DNA of 34,089 nucleotides from the NCBI GenBank assembly GCA_036011785.1, contig DASCOB010000060.1, forward strand, positions 1-34,089, in the 5' to 3' direction. The DNA is from CAJWGI01 sp036011785 (GTDB lineage Bacteria; Chloroflexota; Anaerolineae; Anaerolineales; UBA11657). The position numbers were made by a program, and so were the translations under genes. The notes beneath the pieces are model-generated. The model saw nothing but the letters and a program-made list of their open reading frames with translations, ran no database searches and was not told the DNA's origin. Positions 1-7,903 of this stretch are shown here, in pieces; positions within the stretch are counted from its first letter, which is position 1, and every line of letters begins with the position of its first letter.

Positions 1-2
1 TT

Positions 3-53
3 GCGCTGGAGGCCGGACTGGCAAGCAAGGTAAACGTTGAAGAGGTGAAATGA
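3..53 (+). CDS. C-terminal end of an upstream gene (partial)
   Basis: The third frame is open from the window edge and ends at a TGA at 51-53, giving a tail of 16 residues (ALEAGLASKVNVEEVK). The stop overlaps the ATG at 50-52 of the next gene in an ATGATG arrangement, as in translationally coupled genes. Too little is visible to say what the protein is. That it is a real gene end is inferred only from the overlap. Confidence 0.4.
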   Translation, partial: ALEAGLASKVNVEEVK

Positions 54-256
54 TGGAAGACGAAGACGCACGTTGCGTACATTGCGAGCGGGGAAGCGCT
101 CAGGTGCCACTGCTGGCACTGCGCTTTCAGGGCATGGAGTTGTGGATATGCTCCGAGCATATGCCAATTCTGATACACAAGCCCGGGCAGTTGATGAGCA
201 AAATCCCGGGCGCTCAGCAACTTACGGAGGTGGAAATCCCAGATAGAGAAACGTAG
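50..256 (+). CDS. Small Cys/His protein of unknown function (68 aa)
   Basis: This short protein has a CVHC pair at residues 9-12 and a second CSEH site near residues 34-37, followed by a MPILIHKPGQL segment. Paired CxxC and CxxH sites are what a single small zinc-binding fold would use, so metal binding is plausible but not shown. There is no signal peptide or membrane segment. The start is either the ATG at 50 or the one at 53; a GAAGAGG stretch just upstream could act as ribosome binding site for both. It is probably coupled to the gene ending at 53. I do not recognise the family with certainty. Confidence 0.6.
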   Translation: MMEDEDARCVHCERGSAQVPLLALRFQGMELWICSEHMPILIHKPGQLMSKIPGAQQLTEVEIPDRET

Positions 257-269
257 TCTCGAAATGAAT

Positions 270-296
270 GGCAGGCCGGGGGCTGCCCGACCTGCC
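270..296 (+). terminator. GC-rich hairpin after the small Cys/His gene
   Basis: Arms at 270-280 and 286-296 pair at 10 of 11 positions around a 5-base loop (GGCTG). It lies 14 bases after the stop of the preceding gene, where a terminator would be expected, but no T-run follows, so it would not be a classical intrinsic terminator. Confidence 0.4.
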
Positions 297-415
297 AGAG
301 CCGGAATACAGACCCCGCGTAGGGTAATCTCCCGGCGCGCTCCTAATTGTAGTCGGTGGGCGCGTCGGGGTCAAACAACGGATCGACTACACGCGAATCT
401 CACATAACTGCATTC

Positions 416-421
416 AGGAGG
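416..421 (+). promoter_or_regulatory. Strong Shine-Dalgarno (AGGAGG) before a chimeric start
   Basis: A perfect AGGAGG lies 9 bases before the ATG at 431. That ATG opens a hydrophobic stretch (MRTVMTFVAVAI) that looks like the start of a secreted protein, yet the frame runs on into the end of an ABC ATPase. The site probably belonged to a different gene that was lost by deletion. Confidence 0.5.
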
Positions 422-430
422 TTATTCATC

Positions 431-890
431 ATGAGGACTGTAATGACGTTCGTGGCCGTCGCCATTCTCAGAATGGGCGGCACGACCGCAATTTTCGTGA
501 CGCATCATCAGGAGGAGGCGCTCTTCATGGGTGACCGCGTGGCGGTGCAAACCCGAGGGCGCATCGAGCAGGTAGGCACTCCCGATGAGGCTTTTGGCAG
601 CCCGGCCACCCGCTTCGTGGCCGCATTCATGGGGGAGACTGATTTTCTGCCCGGAGAGGTCACTTCCGAGGGTGTGCAAACCGAGCTTGGGATGCTGCAG
701 CCGGGTAATGAAGTCAACATGGGCGCGCGAGTTCCGCGGAATGGTGAACGTGTATCGGGTGCGGCTGCCGTCCGGGCGTTTCATCCACAGTTTGCAGCAC
801 CACACAGTGCAAATCGCGCCCGCCACCCCTGTGCGCGTGCTGATGGAACCCGGGTATGAACTAACGTGCTTCGCCGGTTCTCCCTCCTGA
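431..890 (+). pseudogene. Remnant of an iron/polyamine-type ABC importer ATPase
   Basis: From about 470 the frame that starts at 431 reads as the second half of an ABC importer ATPase: the H-loop and following helix (TAIFVTHHQEEAL), then DRVAVQTRGRIEQVGTP and the join to the TOBE domain (FVAAFMGETDFLPGEV). Walker A, the signature motif and Walker B are absent, so about the first 170 residues are missing. Between about 715 and 740 homology changes frame. The rest of the TOBE domain (REFRGMVNVYRVRLPSGR to EPGYELTCF) is read one frame over and stops at 888-890, while the first frame stops at 857-859. The family is FbpC/PotA-like. The truncated product could not bind ATP normally. The first dozen residues resemble a signal peptide rather than an ATPase. 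Confidence 0.75.
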
Positions 891-933
891 CTGACGACGT
901 GCCCGGCTGCTTCCCGCTGATTGTCTAATCCGC

Positions 934-3192
934 ATGCGCCTTCCCCTGAATCTGCGGATTCTTCTGCTAGCCTTTGTTTCCGCAGGTTTGATATACGATC
1001 AAGCCACGCCGATATTCGAGGCCTCGGATGAAGCCTGGCATTACGGCGTGGTGCGCGAGCTCGCTTCCGGACGTGGATTACCGCTGCAGCGCGTAGGAGA
1101 ACTTACTACCTACCGGCAGGAGGGCAGCCAGCCGCCGCTGTATCATGCGTTGGGCGCGGCGTTAACTTTCTGGGTGCCAGATGCCGAAGCTCTTCGTCAA
1201 AGCGATTACAATCCATTTGCTCAGGTCGGTGTTCCAGGAACGTATCATAACGTGAATATGGTGCGGCATACGCAGGCCGAGGGTTTCCCCTACCGTGGTC
1301 TGCCTCTGGCGGTACACTTGTTGCGCTGGTTTTCACTGTTGCTGGGTTGTGGCACCGTTGCGCTGACCTATCTGCTGGCGCAGGCGATTTTCCCCGGCCG
1401 CCCCGGTCTGGCGCTTCTGGCGGGTGCTTTTTCGGCGTTCAACCCCATGCTGGTTTTCATCAGCGCCTCGGTGAATAATGACAATGGAATCTGGCTGCTC
1501 AGTTCGCTGTTAATCTACGTGCTGGTGCTGGCGGCAAAACATGGGTCCGATGCCGAACCGACTTCCGAGCGGCTGTTGCAGCCTGGCGCGCTCCCGTGGA
1601 CACTGGGCGTGCTGCTCGGTCTCGCCATTCTCACCAAGCTTTCCGGGCTGGTACTCGCGCCTGTGGTGGCGCTGTTTCTGCTGTGGCGAGCGCGGCGCGA
1701 AGGCAACTGGATTAGGTTCTGGAGCGATGGGATCATTGTCGCATTCTGTGTGTTGCTGCTGAGCGGGTGGTGGTTCTACCGCAATTGGGTGCTTTATGAC
1801 GAGCTGCTTGGCAGCCGCACTATGGCGCAGATTTATGGGTTCGCGCGCTCTGATCCGGTCAGTTTACCCGTCTTGATGCTCGAGTGGCGCGGTTGGTGGT
1901 ATTCACTCTGGGGGGTGTTTGGGGCGTTCAATGTGATCCCGGGCAAATGGGTTTATGCTTTGTTCACTGCTCTCGTGGTTCTTTCCATCGGCGGGGGCGT
2001 GCGCGTGTTCTGGAGCAGGCGTGGCGCTGTGCCCCCCGTACCTACCGAGGTCCGCCTCGCGCATGGTCTTTCAGTGCTCTTCATCGCACTTACGCTTGTT
2101 GGCAACATCTACTGGTCGCTGCGCCAGCATGCGTTGCAGGGACGTCTGGCGCTGGGCGCGGTTGCGGCGATGAGCACATATCTGGCGGCCGGGGTAATCA
2201 TCCTGGCCGGAAATTCGCGTGAGCAGCTCATCGCGCGCTTCATGGCAGCCGCACTTTTCATTGTCTCACTGGTGGTGGCGATTTTGTACATCGCGCCGCG
2301 ATACAGACCGCTGAACCCGATGATGGAAACAGACTTGCCGGCTGACATCATCATGGCGGGTGCAGTTTTCGATGATGAGATTGAGCTTCTCGGTTATTCT
2401 ACGACTGACGAGGTGCACCAGCCGGGCGAGACCATGCAGGTCACATTGTATTGGCGTGGGCGCTCACAGATAGATTCGGATTACAACCTCGCCCTCAATG
2501 TGCATGGACGTGGCATGGAGAACATTGCCAAGCTCGATACCTGGCCCGGGGGCGGGTTGCTGCCCACTGGTGACTGGATACCGGGGGCGGTGTACGCTGA
2601 CACGTATTTAATCCCACTTTCGGGGAACGCATCGGCGCCCACACTGCTGCGGCTGGACGTCTCATTCTGGGGAGATTTGCTTGATGAGCGTCTCTCGGTG
2701 AGCGCTAACGGGTTTGCAATCGACTCGCTAATGCTGCATGCGGGCAGGCTCTTGCCCAGCGTTCCGGTTCAAGAAGCAGCCCAAATCAAAAACGGCTCTA
2801 CCTTTGCGCCCGGTGTCTTACTGGCAGGGCACACCGTGTCGTCGCAGGAAGACGCCGAAACGCGCTTCACAGTGTTCTGGAGGGCGGAGCAGTCCCTCGG
2901 TACTGATTGGACGTTCTTTGTGCACATGCTGAATGCGGCCGGTGAAATTGTCGCCCAGGCTGACGGGCCGCCCTTGAATGGCGACTGGCCGACAACCGCC
3001 TGGGAGCCGGGCCATCTAGTGCGCGATGCGCGGCGGTTGGCTTACGGCAGCACTCTGCCGCAGGGCGAGTACAGTGTGGTTGTCGGCCTGTATGACCCGG
3101 TCTCCGGCGTGCGCGCAGCGGCTGTCGCACCTGACGGCAGCGAGTGGACTGACTGGGCTGTACCGCTGCTGACTATTCGCGTTGGGGAATAA
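934..3192 (+). CDS. GT39-type polytopic membrane glycosyltransferase with extracellular beta modules
   Basis: This 752-residue membrane protein opens with a transmembrane helix followed by EASDEAWHYG (residues 29-38), the acidic loop motif of ArnT/PMT-like glycosyltransferases that use polyprenyl-linked sugars. Many hydrophobic segments follow to about residue 460. The remaining 290 residues are soluble and hold two related beta-sandwich-like modules, each with a 'VTLYWRG' or 'FTVFWRA' strand, a central 'ALNVHG' or 'FFVHML' strand and a 'DTYLIPL' or 'DARRLAYG' strand. The fold class (GT-C) is clear. The acceptor and sugar are unknown; cell-surface glycan or protein glycosylation is inferred. 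No obvious ribosome binding site precedes the ATG at 934, so the start is a best choice. Confidence 0.75.
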   Translation: MRLPLNLRILLLAFVSAGLIYDQATPIFEASDEAWHYGVVRELASGRGLPLQRVGELTTYRQEGSQPPLYHALGAALTFWVPDAEALRQSDYNPFAQVGVPGTYHNVNMVRHTQAEGFPYRGLPLAVHLLRWFSLLLGCGTVALTYLLAQAIFPGRPGLALLAGAFSAFNPMLVFISASVNNDNGIWLLSSLLIYVLVLAAKHGSDAEPTSERLLQPGALPWTLGVLLGLAILTKLSGLVLAPVVALFLLWRARREGNWIRFWSDGIIVAFCVLLLSGWWFYRNWVLYDELLGSRTMAQIYGFARSDPVSLPVLMLEWRGWWYSLWGVFGAFNVIPGKWVYALFTALVVLSIGGGVRVFWSRRGAVPPVPTEVRLAHGLSVLFIALTLVGNIYWSLRQHALQGRLALGAVAAMSTYLAAGVIILAGNSREQLIARFMAAALFIVSLVVAILYIAPRYRPLNPMMETDLPADIIMAGAVFDDEIELLGYSTTDEVHQPGETMQVTLYWRGRSQIDSDYNLALNVHGRGMENIAKLDTWPGGGLLPTGDWIPGAVYADTYLIPLSGNASAPTLLRLDVSFWGDLLDERLSVSANGFAIDSLMLHAGRLLPSVPVQEAAQIKNGSTFAPGVLLAGHTVSSQEDAETRFTVFWRAEQSLGTDWTFFVHMLNAAGEIVAQADGPPLNGDWPTTAWEPGHLVRDARRLAYGSTLPQGEYSVVVGLYDPVSGVRAAAVAPDGSEWTDWAVPLLTIRVGE

Positions 3193-3274
3193 ACTCTTGC
3201 AGCAGTCGCGGTATACTTACGTGAACCTGCATCAGTGAGGTTTCTGACATCAACCGCATGCAAACCCTTAATCG

Positions 3275-3937
3275 TTGTCTTCCAGCGTGAATAGCATTGT
3301 GGCCGCTCGCATATTGCGGCGAGCGTGCGTGTCAATCGGGCTCTCGTTCTTGTTGGCTGTGCTGTGGAAAGGTCAACTGGTGGCTTTGGAGCAAGAGGTC
3401 ACGCCCACGGCAACGGCGACTGCGACGGCCACCGTCACAGCGACATTCGTGCCAACCCCCACTGTGAGCGAACCGTCAGTTTATGTACCCGAACGGGTGA
3501 ACGTTCGCAGTGGGCCGGGCACGTATTATGAGAAGGTGGGCGTGCTCGTTGCCGGTCAGTTGGCCGTGGCTATGGGGCGCACGGCTTTCGGAGAATGGAT
3601 TGCCATCGAATACCCCGAGGGCACGGGAGAGCGTGCGTGGGTGTACTCCCGATTGGTGGTAGTGCGAGAAGCGACAGTGGACGAGCTGCCGGAAGTGGCG
3701 CCCCCGCCCACCCCGACACTGCCGGCGGCGCCCGTGGCTGGCTTTACCCTGTCGCCGCAGCGCACCTCGCAGGCCACGCGGTTGCCCACTTTCACGCCTG
3801 CGCCGCCAGTGGCGCAACCGACCTTTGCCACGCCGGAAGTGGAGGGCGGCGCTCTGCCTCCTATTGTGTTGATCGCCGGGTTGTTCTCTCTGGGGATTAT
3901 CTCGGGAATTGTTGCAATCTTCCGGCAGCGTGGGTAA
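3275..3937 (+). CDS. Secreted or anchored SH3b-domain protein
   Basis: The 220-residue protein has an N-terminal hydrophobic segment (residues about 17-31), a low-complexity Thr/Ala/Pro stretch (about 43-64) and one bacterial SH3 domain (about 68-130) with the hallmark RVNVRSGPGTYYEKVG and a closing WVYSRLV. A Pro/Thr-rich linker then leads to a C-terminal transmembrane helix (about 198-216) and a basic end. The layout suggests a cell-envelope protein whose SH3b domain binds wall or surface polymer. The start is uncertain: a TTG at 3275 or GTGs at 3287 or 3299 are in frame and none has a good ribosome binding site. It follows the glycosyltransferase by 82 bases in the same direction. Confidence 0.7.
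   Translation: MSSSVNSIVAARILRRACVSIGLSFLLAVLWKGQLVALEQEVTPTATATATATVTATFVPTPTVSEPSVYVPERVNVRSGPGTYYEKVGVLVAGQLAVAMGRTAFGEWIAIEYPEGTGERAWVYSRLVVVREATVDELPEVAPPPTPTLPAAPVAGFTLSPQRTSQATRLPTFTPAPPVAQPTFATPEVEGGALPPIVLIAGLFSLGIISGIVAIFRQRG
3407..3450 (+). repeat. Thr/Ala codon repeat inside the SH3b gene
   Basis: Alternating ACG/ACC and GCA/GCG-type codons encode a run of Thr-Ala pairs. This is a low-complexity linker of the kind common in surface proteins of this phylum, and a likely place for length variation between strains. Confidence 0.6.
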
Positions 3938-4030
3938 CCCCCACCTTAATTCTGATTCGCGCCCATTCTACCTGTTGTGGCGGCCGGCGTGTGTGCCGGT
4001 TGTACTAACTCTCTTGGGAGGTGAGTGCGT

Positions 4031-4462
4031 CTAACCGCAGGCGCAGCCACCACCGGACGCCGCCGTAGGCGCGGAGGCGCTATCGGCAGTGCGGAAGGAA
4101 TGTCCACATCCGCAGCTGGCAACCGCCTGCGGGTTGTCAATGCTGAAACCGCCGCCCATCAGGTTGTCTACATAATCAATCGAGGCCCCGCGCATATACA
4201 TCAGTGAGGTGGGGTCTAGGAAGACTTTTACGCCATCTGCTTCTACGATGGTGTCGAATTCACGCGGCTCTGCTTCCAGCGCCATCCCGTATTGCATACC
4301 CGAACAGCCGCCCCCTGAAACGAAGACGCGCAGCCCGTAATCCGGCATCTTGCGCTCAGTCAGCAATTTGCTGACGTGCTCTCTGGCACTTGGTGTAAGC
4401 ATGATTTCGTCGGATACTATTGGGTCAATAGCTGCTTTCTCTGTCGCGTCAATTGTGTTCAC
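4031..4462 (-). CDS. erpA: A-type iron-sulfur carrier (ErpA/IscA/HesB family)
   Basis: A-type carriers hold an Fe-S cluster and pass it to apo-enzymes. The core domain (residues about 20-125) is complete, with the three ligand cysteines: C53 in GGGCSGMQYG and C117/C119 in SCGCGHSF. Two features are less usual: a 20-residue N-terminal extension and a Ser/Ala/Gly tail ending in a second Cys pair (C140, C142). The start is a GTG at 4462 with GGAGAG four bases upstream. It lies 118 bases downstream of the SufR-like regulator on the same strand and has its own promoter candidate, so both co-transcription and separate control are possible. ErpA versus IscA/SufA cannot be settled from sequence alone. 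Confidence 0.88.
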   Translation of the reverse strand: MNTIDATEKAAIDPIVSDEIMLTPSAREHVSKLLTERKMPDYGLRVFVSGGGCSGMQYGMALEAEPREFDTIVEADGVKVFLDPTSLMYMRGASIDYVDNLMGGGFSIDNPQAVASCGCGHSFRTADSASAPTAASGGGCACG

Positions 4463-4504
4463 ATTACTCTCCGATCAAGCTGCATCACGTTTTTGCCTGA
4501 ATCT

Positions 4505-4533
4505 ATTTTATCATCAACTGAATTGCACGTCAA
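4505..4533 (-). promoter_or_regulatory. Sigma-70-type promoter for the A-type carrier gene
   Basis: Reading leftward, TTGACG (4533-4528) and TAAAAT (4510-4505) are separated by 17 bases. Transcription would start near 4498, about 36 bases before the GTG start codon. It lies in the gap after the SufR-like gene, so the carrier can be expressed independently. Confidence 0.6.
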
Positions 4534-4580
4534 TAAAAAAGATGCGGATATGAAAAACTACTTCGACGCCTACAGGCGCG

Positions 4581-5219
4581 TCATTCGCTCCTCGCGGCGA
4601 TCTCCTCGGTGGCAATCAGGTACGAGCAACTGTCGTCACCGGTGGCGATGTGACAGATGCAGTGTGGGCTGATGCCAAGCAACGATGTAATCATGTTCTG
4701 GTCCATCTGGCAGATTTCGGGGTTCTTCTCGGCTACCCCCTCGTACGGGCAGTTGTTGATGTGAAGCATGAAGCCTTGCGGGTGACTCTCCCAACTTGCC
4801 ACGTAACCTTTGCCGTTAAGGTAATCCACGACGGAATTAACGTACTCTGCAAAAGAACTATCTGCCCGACGCTTTGGCGCATCTGCGATTGCACGGCGCG
4901 CAACGCCGCTCAGTATGGCATGCACTTTGCCGCTGTCAGTCTGTGCTTTCATTTCCTGCAGCAGGTGGCTAGAAAGGCTGTCGAAACCTTTCGGGAAATG
5001 CTGACTGGCTTTAGGGGCCAGTCTGTATTCAAACTGTGGGCGCCCGGGAGAATCGCGGCGGCGCACCTCCGGCTTGCTCACAAGGTCTCTCTCACGGAGC
5101 GCCTCCAGATGGTGACGCACGGTGACGCCCGTAATCTTGAGCTGTTCGCTCAGTTCTCGGATGGTCGCGGACCCCTGCTCCTTAAGGATGTCCAGAATCT
5201 GCCGGCGTTTGTCTTGCAT
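4581..5219 (-). CDS. sufR: SufR-like Fe-S-sensing transcriptional regulator
   Basis: The N-terminus is a winged helix-turn-helix of the DeoR/ArsR type (residues about 3-65, with KITGVTVRHHLEALRERDLV as recognition region). The C-terminal half carries clustered cysteines: C157, then exactly 12 residues to C170, then C187, C189 and C198. SufR proteins repress suf genes and sense cluster status through C-terminal cysteines; the first spacing matches that pattern while the later spacing differs. An open frame extends upstream to 5444, but the ATG at 5219 is preferred: AGGA lies 6 bases before it, and the promoter at 5287-5260 would start transcription near 5253. It faces nuoB across a 250-base region and precedes the Fe-S carrier gene. 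Its targets are inferred from position. Confidence 0.8.
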   Translation of the reverse strand: MQDKRRQILDILKEQGSATIRELSEQLKITGVTVRHHLEALRERDLVSKPEVRRRDSPGRPQFEYRLAPKASQHFPKGFDSLSSHLLQEMKAQTDSGKVHAILSGVARRAIADAPKRRADSSFAEYVNSVVDYLNGKGYVASWESHPQGFMLHINNCPYEGVAEKNPEICQMDQNMITSLLGISPHCICHIATGDDSCSYLIATEEIAARSE

Positions 5220-5259
5220 TACGTTTCCTGCTACGTGAGTTACGCCCACGTGCATGTTG

Positions 5260-5287
5260 ATTGTATCTCTCCCGGGGGTTTTGTCAA
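5260..5287 (-). promoter_or_regulatory. Promoter for the SufR-like gene
   Basis: Leftward TTGACA (5287-5282, perfect) and TACAAT (5265-5260) are 16 bases apart. The start would be near 5253, leaving a 34-base leader before the ATG at 5219. Confidence 0.65.
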
Positions 5288-5320
5288 ACACCCTTCTGGT
5301 TTGTCCGATTTCTTGACAAA
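5280..5320. promoter_or_regulatory. Possible operator: repeated TTTGTC/GACAAA sites between divergent promoters
   Basis: TTTGTCAA at 5280-5287 is mirrored exactly by TTGACAAA at 5313-5320, with a further TTTGTC at 5300-5305 between them. The outer copies overlap the two divergent -35 boxes. This is where an autoregulator such as the neighbouring SufR-like protein would be expected to bind. Part of the symmetry follows simply from both -35 boxes being TTGACA, so the operator role is inference. Confidence 0.4.
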
Positions 5321-5341
5321 GGATGTGCCCACTCATATAAT
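5313..5341 (+). promoter_or_regulatory. Consensus sigma-70 promoter for the nuo run
   Basis: TTGACA (5313-5318) and TATAAT (5336-5341) are both perfect and 17 bases apart. Transcription would start near 5348, leaving a leader of about 120 bases before nuoB. A promoter this good usually needs a repressor to be controllable, which fits the regulator encoded back-to-back with it. Confidence 0.75.
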
Positions 5342-5470
5342 CACTGAGTTGTGAAATCTGTAATTTACCCTGCGGTATTGTGTGCCGAAGCGCCAGCAAG
5401 GTAGAGGATTTGGCAGCGCCAGTCATCCCGTTGTGTGTAATCAAAAAGGGCGCGAGGAGTGTTTGCCCTG

Positions 5471-6112
5471 ATGGATAATGAATTAACCAATCCAGAGATT
5501 CCCGTCCCTGATGAGCTGCAGTCCGCTGTCACCATCACCTCGCTGGACAGGATTTACAACTGGGGGCGGCGTTCATCTATTTGGCCCATGGTCTTCGGAC
5601 TGGCCTGCTGCGCGATTGAAATGATTTGCACGGCCGCCAGCCGCTTCGACATTGCTCGTTTCGGGATGGAAGTTTTCCGCGCCACCCCGCGTCAGGCCGA
5701 CCTGATGATAGTTTCCGGCACTGTGACGAAGAAAATGGCGCCGCTGATTGTGCGCCTTTTCAACCAGATGCCCGAGCCGAAATACGTGCTGGCCATGGGC
5801 GCCTGCGCCAGCGGCGGAGGGCCGTTTAAGGACGGCTACAACGTGGTCTCCGGCATCGACAAATTCTTGCCGGTGGATGTGTACGTGCCCGGCTGCCCAC
5901 CCACCCCGCAGGCGCTGCTGCACGGTCTGATCAAGCTGCAGCAGAAAATTGACAACCAGTCGATAAAGGCGGTGCGCTGGTACGGTCAGCAGACAAGCGA
6001 GGCTGTGCCGCTGCCGGTGCTCGGGCCAGATTTGTTGGACCCGCGCCAGCACGCGCTGCTGGCGCAGCAGGCCGGAAAGCCGAGCGAAACGGCCGAACCC
6101 GTGGAGGCTTGA
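5471..6112 (+). CDS. nuoB: NADH-quinone oxidoreductase subunit B (complex I, N2 cluster)
   Basis: NuoB carries the last Fe-S cluster (N2) that hands electrons to quinone. All four ligand positions are visible: adjacent C46 and C47 in GLACCAIE, C112 in MGACASGGG and C142 in VPGCPPTP. At 213 residues it has the usual length. The ATG at 5471 is chosen because GAGGAG sits about 11 bases before it; an earlier in-frame GTG at 5459 overlaps that site. It is first in a tight run with nuoCD and nuoI, 3 bases before nuoCD, and is read from the consensus promoter at 5313-5341. No nuoA precedes it. Confidence 0.95.
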   Translation: MDNELTNPEIPVPDELQSAVTITSLDRIYNWGRRSSIWPMVFGLACCAIEMICTAASRFDIARFGMEVFRATPRQADLMIVSGTVTKKMAPLIVRLFNQMPEPKYVLAMGACASGGGPFKDGYNVVSGIDKFLPVDVYVPGCPPTPQALLHGLIKLQQKIDNQSIKAVRWYGQQTSEAVPLPVLGPDLLDPRQHALLAQQAGKPSETAEPVEA

Positions 6113-6115
6113 GCA

Positions 6116-7894
6116 ATGGCCGCACAGGATATTGGGGCTGTTCCCTCCGAACAGACTGCGGTTGCTGATCCGATTGTCTCCCGCTTTGAGGGTGCGCTGC
6201 GCCCCGACGAGCGCAAGGGATACGGAGGTTACATCGTCCCGGCGGAGCGCTTGGCGGAAGTGGCGACCGCGCTCCGAGACGAACTTGGCTACGATTATCT
6301 CTCCTCGGTCACCGGCGTCGATTATCTCGATGCAGGCCAGCTGGAGGTGGTTTACCATGCTTGTCCGACTAGCGGCGGGCCGCCGCTCAACCTCAAAGTG
6401 CAGGTTGATAGAGATAACCCGGTACTCCCCTCACTGGTATCGGTATATCTAGGCGCTGATTTTCAGGAGCGTGAAATCTTCGATATGTACGGAGTGCGCT
6501 TTGAGGGGCACCCCAACCTGCGGCGCATTCTGATGTGGGATGGCTTCGCCGGTCACCCGTTGCGCAAAGACTGGCGAGAGGCTTATTACGAGGAGGACAA
6601 CAAACCGTTCGACAGCCGCTGGCCGGCTGGTGACGTGAGGCGCAGTGAGGCCGATAATCGGTTCGGGAAGAACGTCAGTTATCCGGATGACTTCGATTAC
6701 GAGAACTGGGCGCCTGAAAGCGATGAAAGTCTTTATGCTAGTTTGAACAAGGTTGGTTCGAACGGCAAGACTCTGCAGACCGATTCGCTAGTGGTGAACC
6801 TGGGCCCTCAACATCCCTCCACTCACGGCGTCTTCCGAATGGTGGTGGCGCTGGATGGAGAGACCATCACGGATTTGCAACCGGTGATGGGCTATTTGCA
6901 CCGCAGCCACGAGAAGATTGGCGAACGCAATACCTTCCTGCAAAACATGCCTTACACGGACCGCCTAGATTATCTGAGCTCCATGGGCAACAATCTGGGT
7001 TACGCGCTCGCGGTGGAGAAACTTATGGGCGTGCAGGTTACTGAGAGGGCGGAATATCTGCGCGTGCTCATGGCCGAACTGACACGCGTTGCCAATCATA
7101 TGTGGGCGATTGGCTTTCTCTTGAACGACATGGGTGCGTTCCAGACTCCGGCTCTGTACGCCATCCGCGCGCGCGAACTGATTTTAGACGTGTTTGAGGC
7201 CACAGCCGGATCGCGCATGATGTGTAATTACATGCGCTTTGGCGGCGTGGCGCGCGATTTACCGGAAACGCTGCGCGACGAGAACACCTTGGATTTCATC
7301 ACCGACCTGGTGCACAACCGGCTGCCGGCGGCGATTGATGAGCTCGATCGTTTTTTGACCGGTAATGAAATCGTGCGCGCCCGTTGCATCGGTGTGGGCG
7401 TACTTCCGGCCGAGAAAGCAATCGCGTACAGTGCGGCCGGCCCGCTTTTGCGAGCCTCGGGCGTGCCATATGATGTGCGCCGCGCGGAGCCGTATAGCAT
7501 CTACGACCGCTTCGACTTCAAAGTCTGCACGTGCTCAAACGGCGATGTTTACGACCGCTATGTGATCCGCATAGATGAAATGCGCGAGAGCGTCAAGATA
7601 TGCCAGCAGGTGCTGCGCGATATTCCCGCTGAGGGAGAAGTTTTTTCCGGTAAACCACAATACAACGTGCGCGTTCCGGCGGGGGAATCTTACGGGCGCG
7701 TGGAAAACCCAAAAGGCGAACTTGGCTATTACGTGGTTTCTACTGGGAAGACCAATCCATATCGCTATCACGTACGCGCGCCATCCTTCATCAATCTGAC
7801 CGGGCTTGGCGAAATGTGCAAGGGCCACAAAGTGGCCGATGCAGTGGTCATTCTTGGCAGCATCGACATCGTGCTGGGCGAAGTGGATCGATAG
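6116..7894 (+). CDS. nuoCD: Fused NADH-quinone oxidoreductase subunits C and D
   Basis: One 592-residue protein joins the 30-kDa NuoC domain (about 20-155, with REIFDMYGVRFEGHPNLRRI at 119-138) and the 49-kDa NuoD domain (from about 222, opening NLGPQHPSTHGVF), joined by an acidic linker of about 65 residues. NuoD forms the quinone-site wall with NuoB. The domain lacks the CxxC pairs of NiFe hydrogenases and has the complex I signature, so a hydrogenase role is unlikely. C-D fusions are known from Escherichia coli and other lineages. The gene starts 3 bases after nuoB and is followed after 9 bases by nuoI; nuoH, often found between nuoD and nuoI, is absent. Confidence 0.95.
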   Translation: MAAQDIGAVPSEQTAVADPIVSRFEGALRPDERKGYGGYIVPAERLAEVATALRDELGYDYLSSVTGVDYLDAGQLEVVYHACPTSGGPPLNLKVQVDRDNPVLPSLVSVYLGADFQEREIFDMYGVRFEGHPNLRRILMWDGFAGHPLRKDWREAYYEEDNKPFDSRWPAGDVRRSEADNRFGKNVSYPDDFDYENWAPESDESLYASLNKVGSNGKTLQTDSLVVNLGPQHPSTHGVFRMVVALDGETITDLQPVMGYLHRSHEKIGERNTFLQNMPYTDRLDYLSSMGNNLGYALAVEKLMGVQVTERAEYLRVLMAELTRVANHMWAIGFLLNDMGAFQTPALYAIRARELILDVFEATAGSRMMCNYMRFGGVARDLPETLRDENTLDFITDLVHNRLPAAIDELDRFLTGNEIVRARCIGVGVLPAEKAIAYSAAGPLLRASGVPYDVRRAEPYSIYDRFDFKVCTCSNGDVYDRYVIRIDEMRESVKICQQVLRDIPAEGEVFSGKPQYNVRVPAGESYGRVENPKGELGYYVVSTGKTNPYRYHVRAPSFINLTGLGEMCKGHKVADAVVILGSIDIVLGEVDR

Positions 7895-7903
7895 GAGATT
7901 CAA

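Noticed and set aside
5351..5404. Short GTG-started open frame of 17 codons in the nuoB leader
   Set aside because: It has no ribosome binding site and a frame this short is expected by chance; no attenuator-like structure was seen next to it.
5220..5444. Upstream extension of the SufR-like protein to 287 residues
   Set aside because: The extension overlaps two good divergent promoters and has no domain similarity; the ATG at 5219 has a ribosome binding site.
6779..7894. The large subunit as part of a membrane-bound NiFe hydrogenase
   Set aside because: The CxxC pairs that bind nickel are absent and the sequence carries complex I NuoD signatures.
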